Shown here in pieces: positions 22,649-22,854 of a DNA stretch of 22,854 bases (position 1 is its first letter; the number at the start of each line of letters is the position of its first letter). The notes under the pieces are model-generated. The model had not been told where the DNA came from. It ran no database searches and saw only the letters and a list, made by a program, of their open reading frames with translations. Source of the stretch: SFWF01 sp045636705. GTDB taxonomy: Bacteria > Bacillota > Clostridia > Oscillospirales > Acutalibacteraceae. The stretch covers positions 1 through 22,854 of the forward strand of contig JAZTYA010000002.1 in assembly GCA_045636705.1 (NCBI GenBank), given 5' to 3'. Both the position numbers and the translations under genes were made by a program.

Positions 22649-22854
22649 TATCAAGCTGTCGCAAAAACGACACGCACAAAACTGTACCTTGAAAATTAAA
22701 CAACGACTTTAAGAAAAGAAATTGGACCCGACAATTTTGATGAGAAATTATCAAGTAAATTTAAGGACAAATTCAGACAAAACGCTAGTTTTGTTTGTAA
22801 TGAGTCATAAGAGCAAAAGCTCTAAAGAGATTTGAACGCCTAAGGGTGTTTAGA
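22649..22854 (+). other. leader of an rRNA operon (boxA and processing hairpins)
   Basis: After the strong promoter comes a non-coding leader with TGTACCTTGAAAATT (22683-22697), close to the Firmicute boxA/TTGAAAACT antitermination motif found before 16S and 23S genes. Small hairpins follow: TGTCG/CGACA (22657-22672), ACAAAAC/GTTTTGT (22777-22794) and AGAGC/GCTCT (22810-22823). No open frame crosses it, and the 16S start motif (GTTTGATCCTGG) is not reached, so the 16S gene should begin beyond the right edge. A tRNA-led operon would be an alternative. Confidence 0.7.

Noticed and set aside
22649..22854. Start of the 16S rRNA gene inside the window
   Set aside because: The conserved GTTTGATCCTGGCTCAG start is not found; only leader features are seen, so no rRNA gene is called.

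Overview
The window reads as a chromosomal piece of a low-GC, anaerobic Gram-positive bacterium, most likely an uncultured gut-type member of the Clostridia (Oscillospirales/Christensenellales-like). The reasons are strong AGGAGG ribosome sites, a T-box leader before pheST, IreB, RqcH, TrmK, RarA, GH25 and VanY-type lipoprotein wall hydrolases, and a GTP-type PEP carboxykinase. This placement is inferred from gene content; no 16S sequence is present. Nearly all genes are on the minus strand; only the GH25 lysozyme and DUF815 ATPase pair runs rightward.

Layout, left to right. (1) 1-1116: the N-terminal two thirds of pckG, running off the left edge. (2) 1244-1696: a small S24/S26-type serine peptidase, divergent from 1809-4756, which encodes a secreted lysozyme lipoprotein (GH25 plus three SH3 domains) overlapping a DUF815 AAA+ ATPase by 1 nt. 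(3) 4776-6184: a TauE/SafE permease split into two genes, and an orotate-phosphoribosyltransferase-like protein with an unusual PRPP loop, with hairpin terminators between. (4) 6264-10473: an Orn/Lys/Arg decarboxylase overlapping rarA, then glyA and a small cysteine-rich protein. (5) 10513-12719: metA-metY, a two-gene methionine unit using O-acetylhomoserine. (6) 12784-17643: a tightly packed run ireB, yhaM, DUF1858 redox protein, trmK, rqcH, pgeF (transcribed in that order), concerned with RNA/tRNA handling, ribosome rescue and wall editing. (7) 17720-21420: pheST behind a Phe T-box riboswitch. (8) 21483-22394: a VanY-like D,D-carboxypeptidase lipoprotein. (9) 22600-22854: a strong promoter and boxA-bearing leader typical of an rRNA operon; the 16S gene itself should begin just past the right edge.

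The most unusual item is not a gene. Between the stop of yhaM and the ribosome site of the DUF1858 gene lies a ~200-bp element (16213-16412) made of about nine tiny hairpins separated by ATGATG linkers in its left half and CATCAT linkers in its right half. The linkers can pair across the centre, so the whole element could fold into a ladder or fishbone of stacked four-way junctions. I do not recognise it as a named repeat family.

Several genes were trimmed to internal starts because ribosome sites support them: rqcH at 15312, glyA at 10200 and pheS at 21146. rarA and metA use GTG starts with strong ribosome sites.
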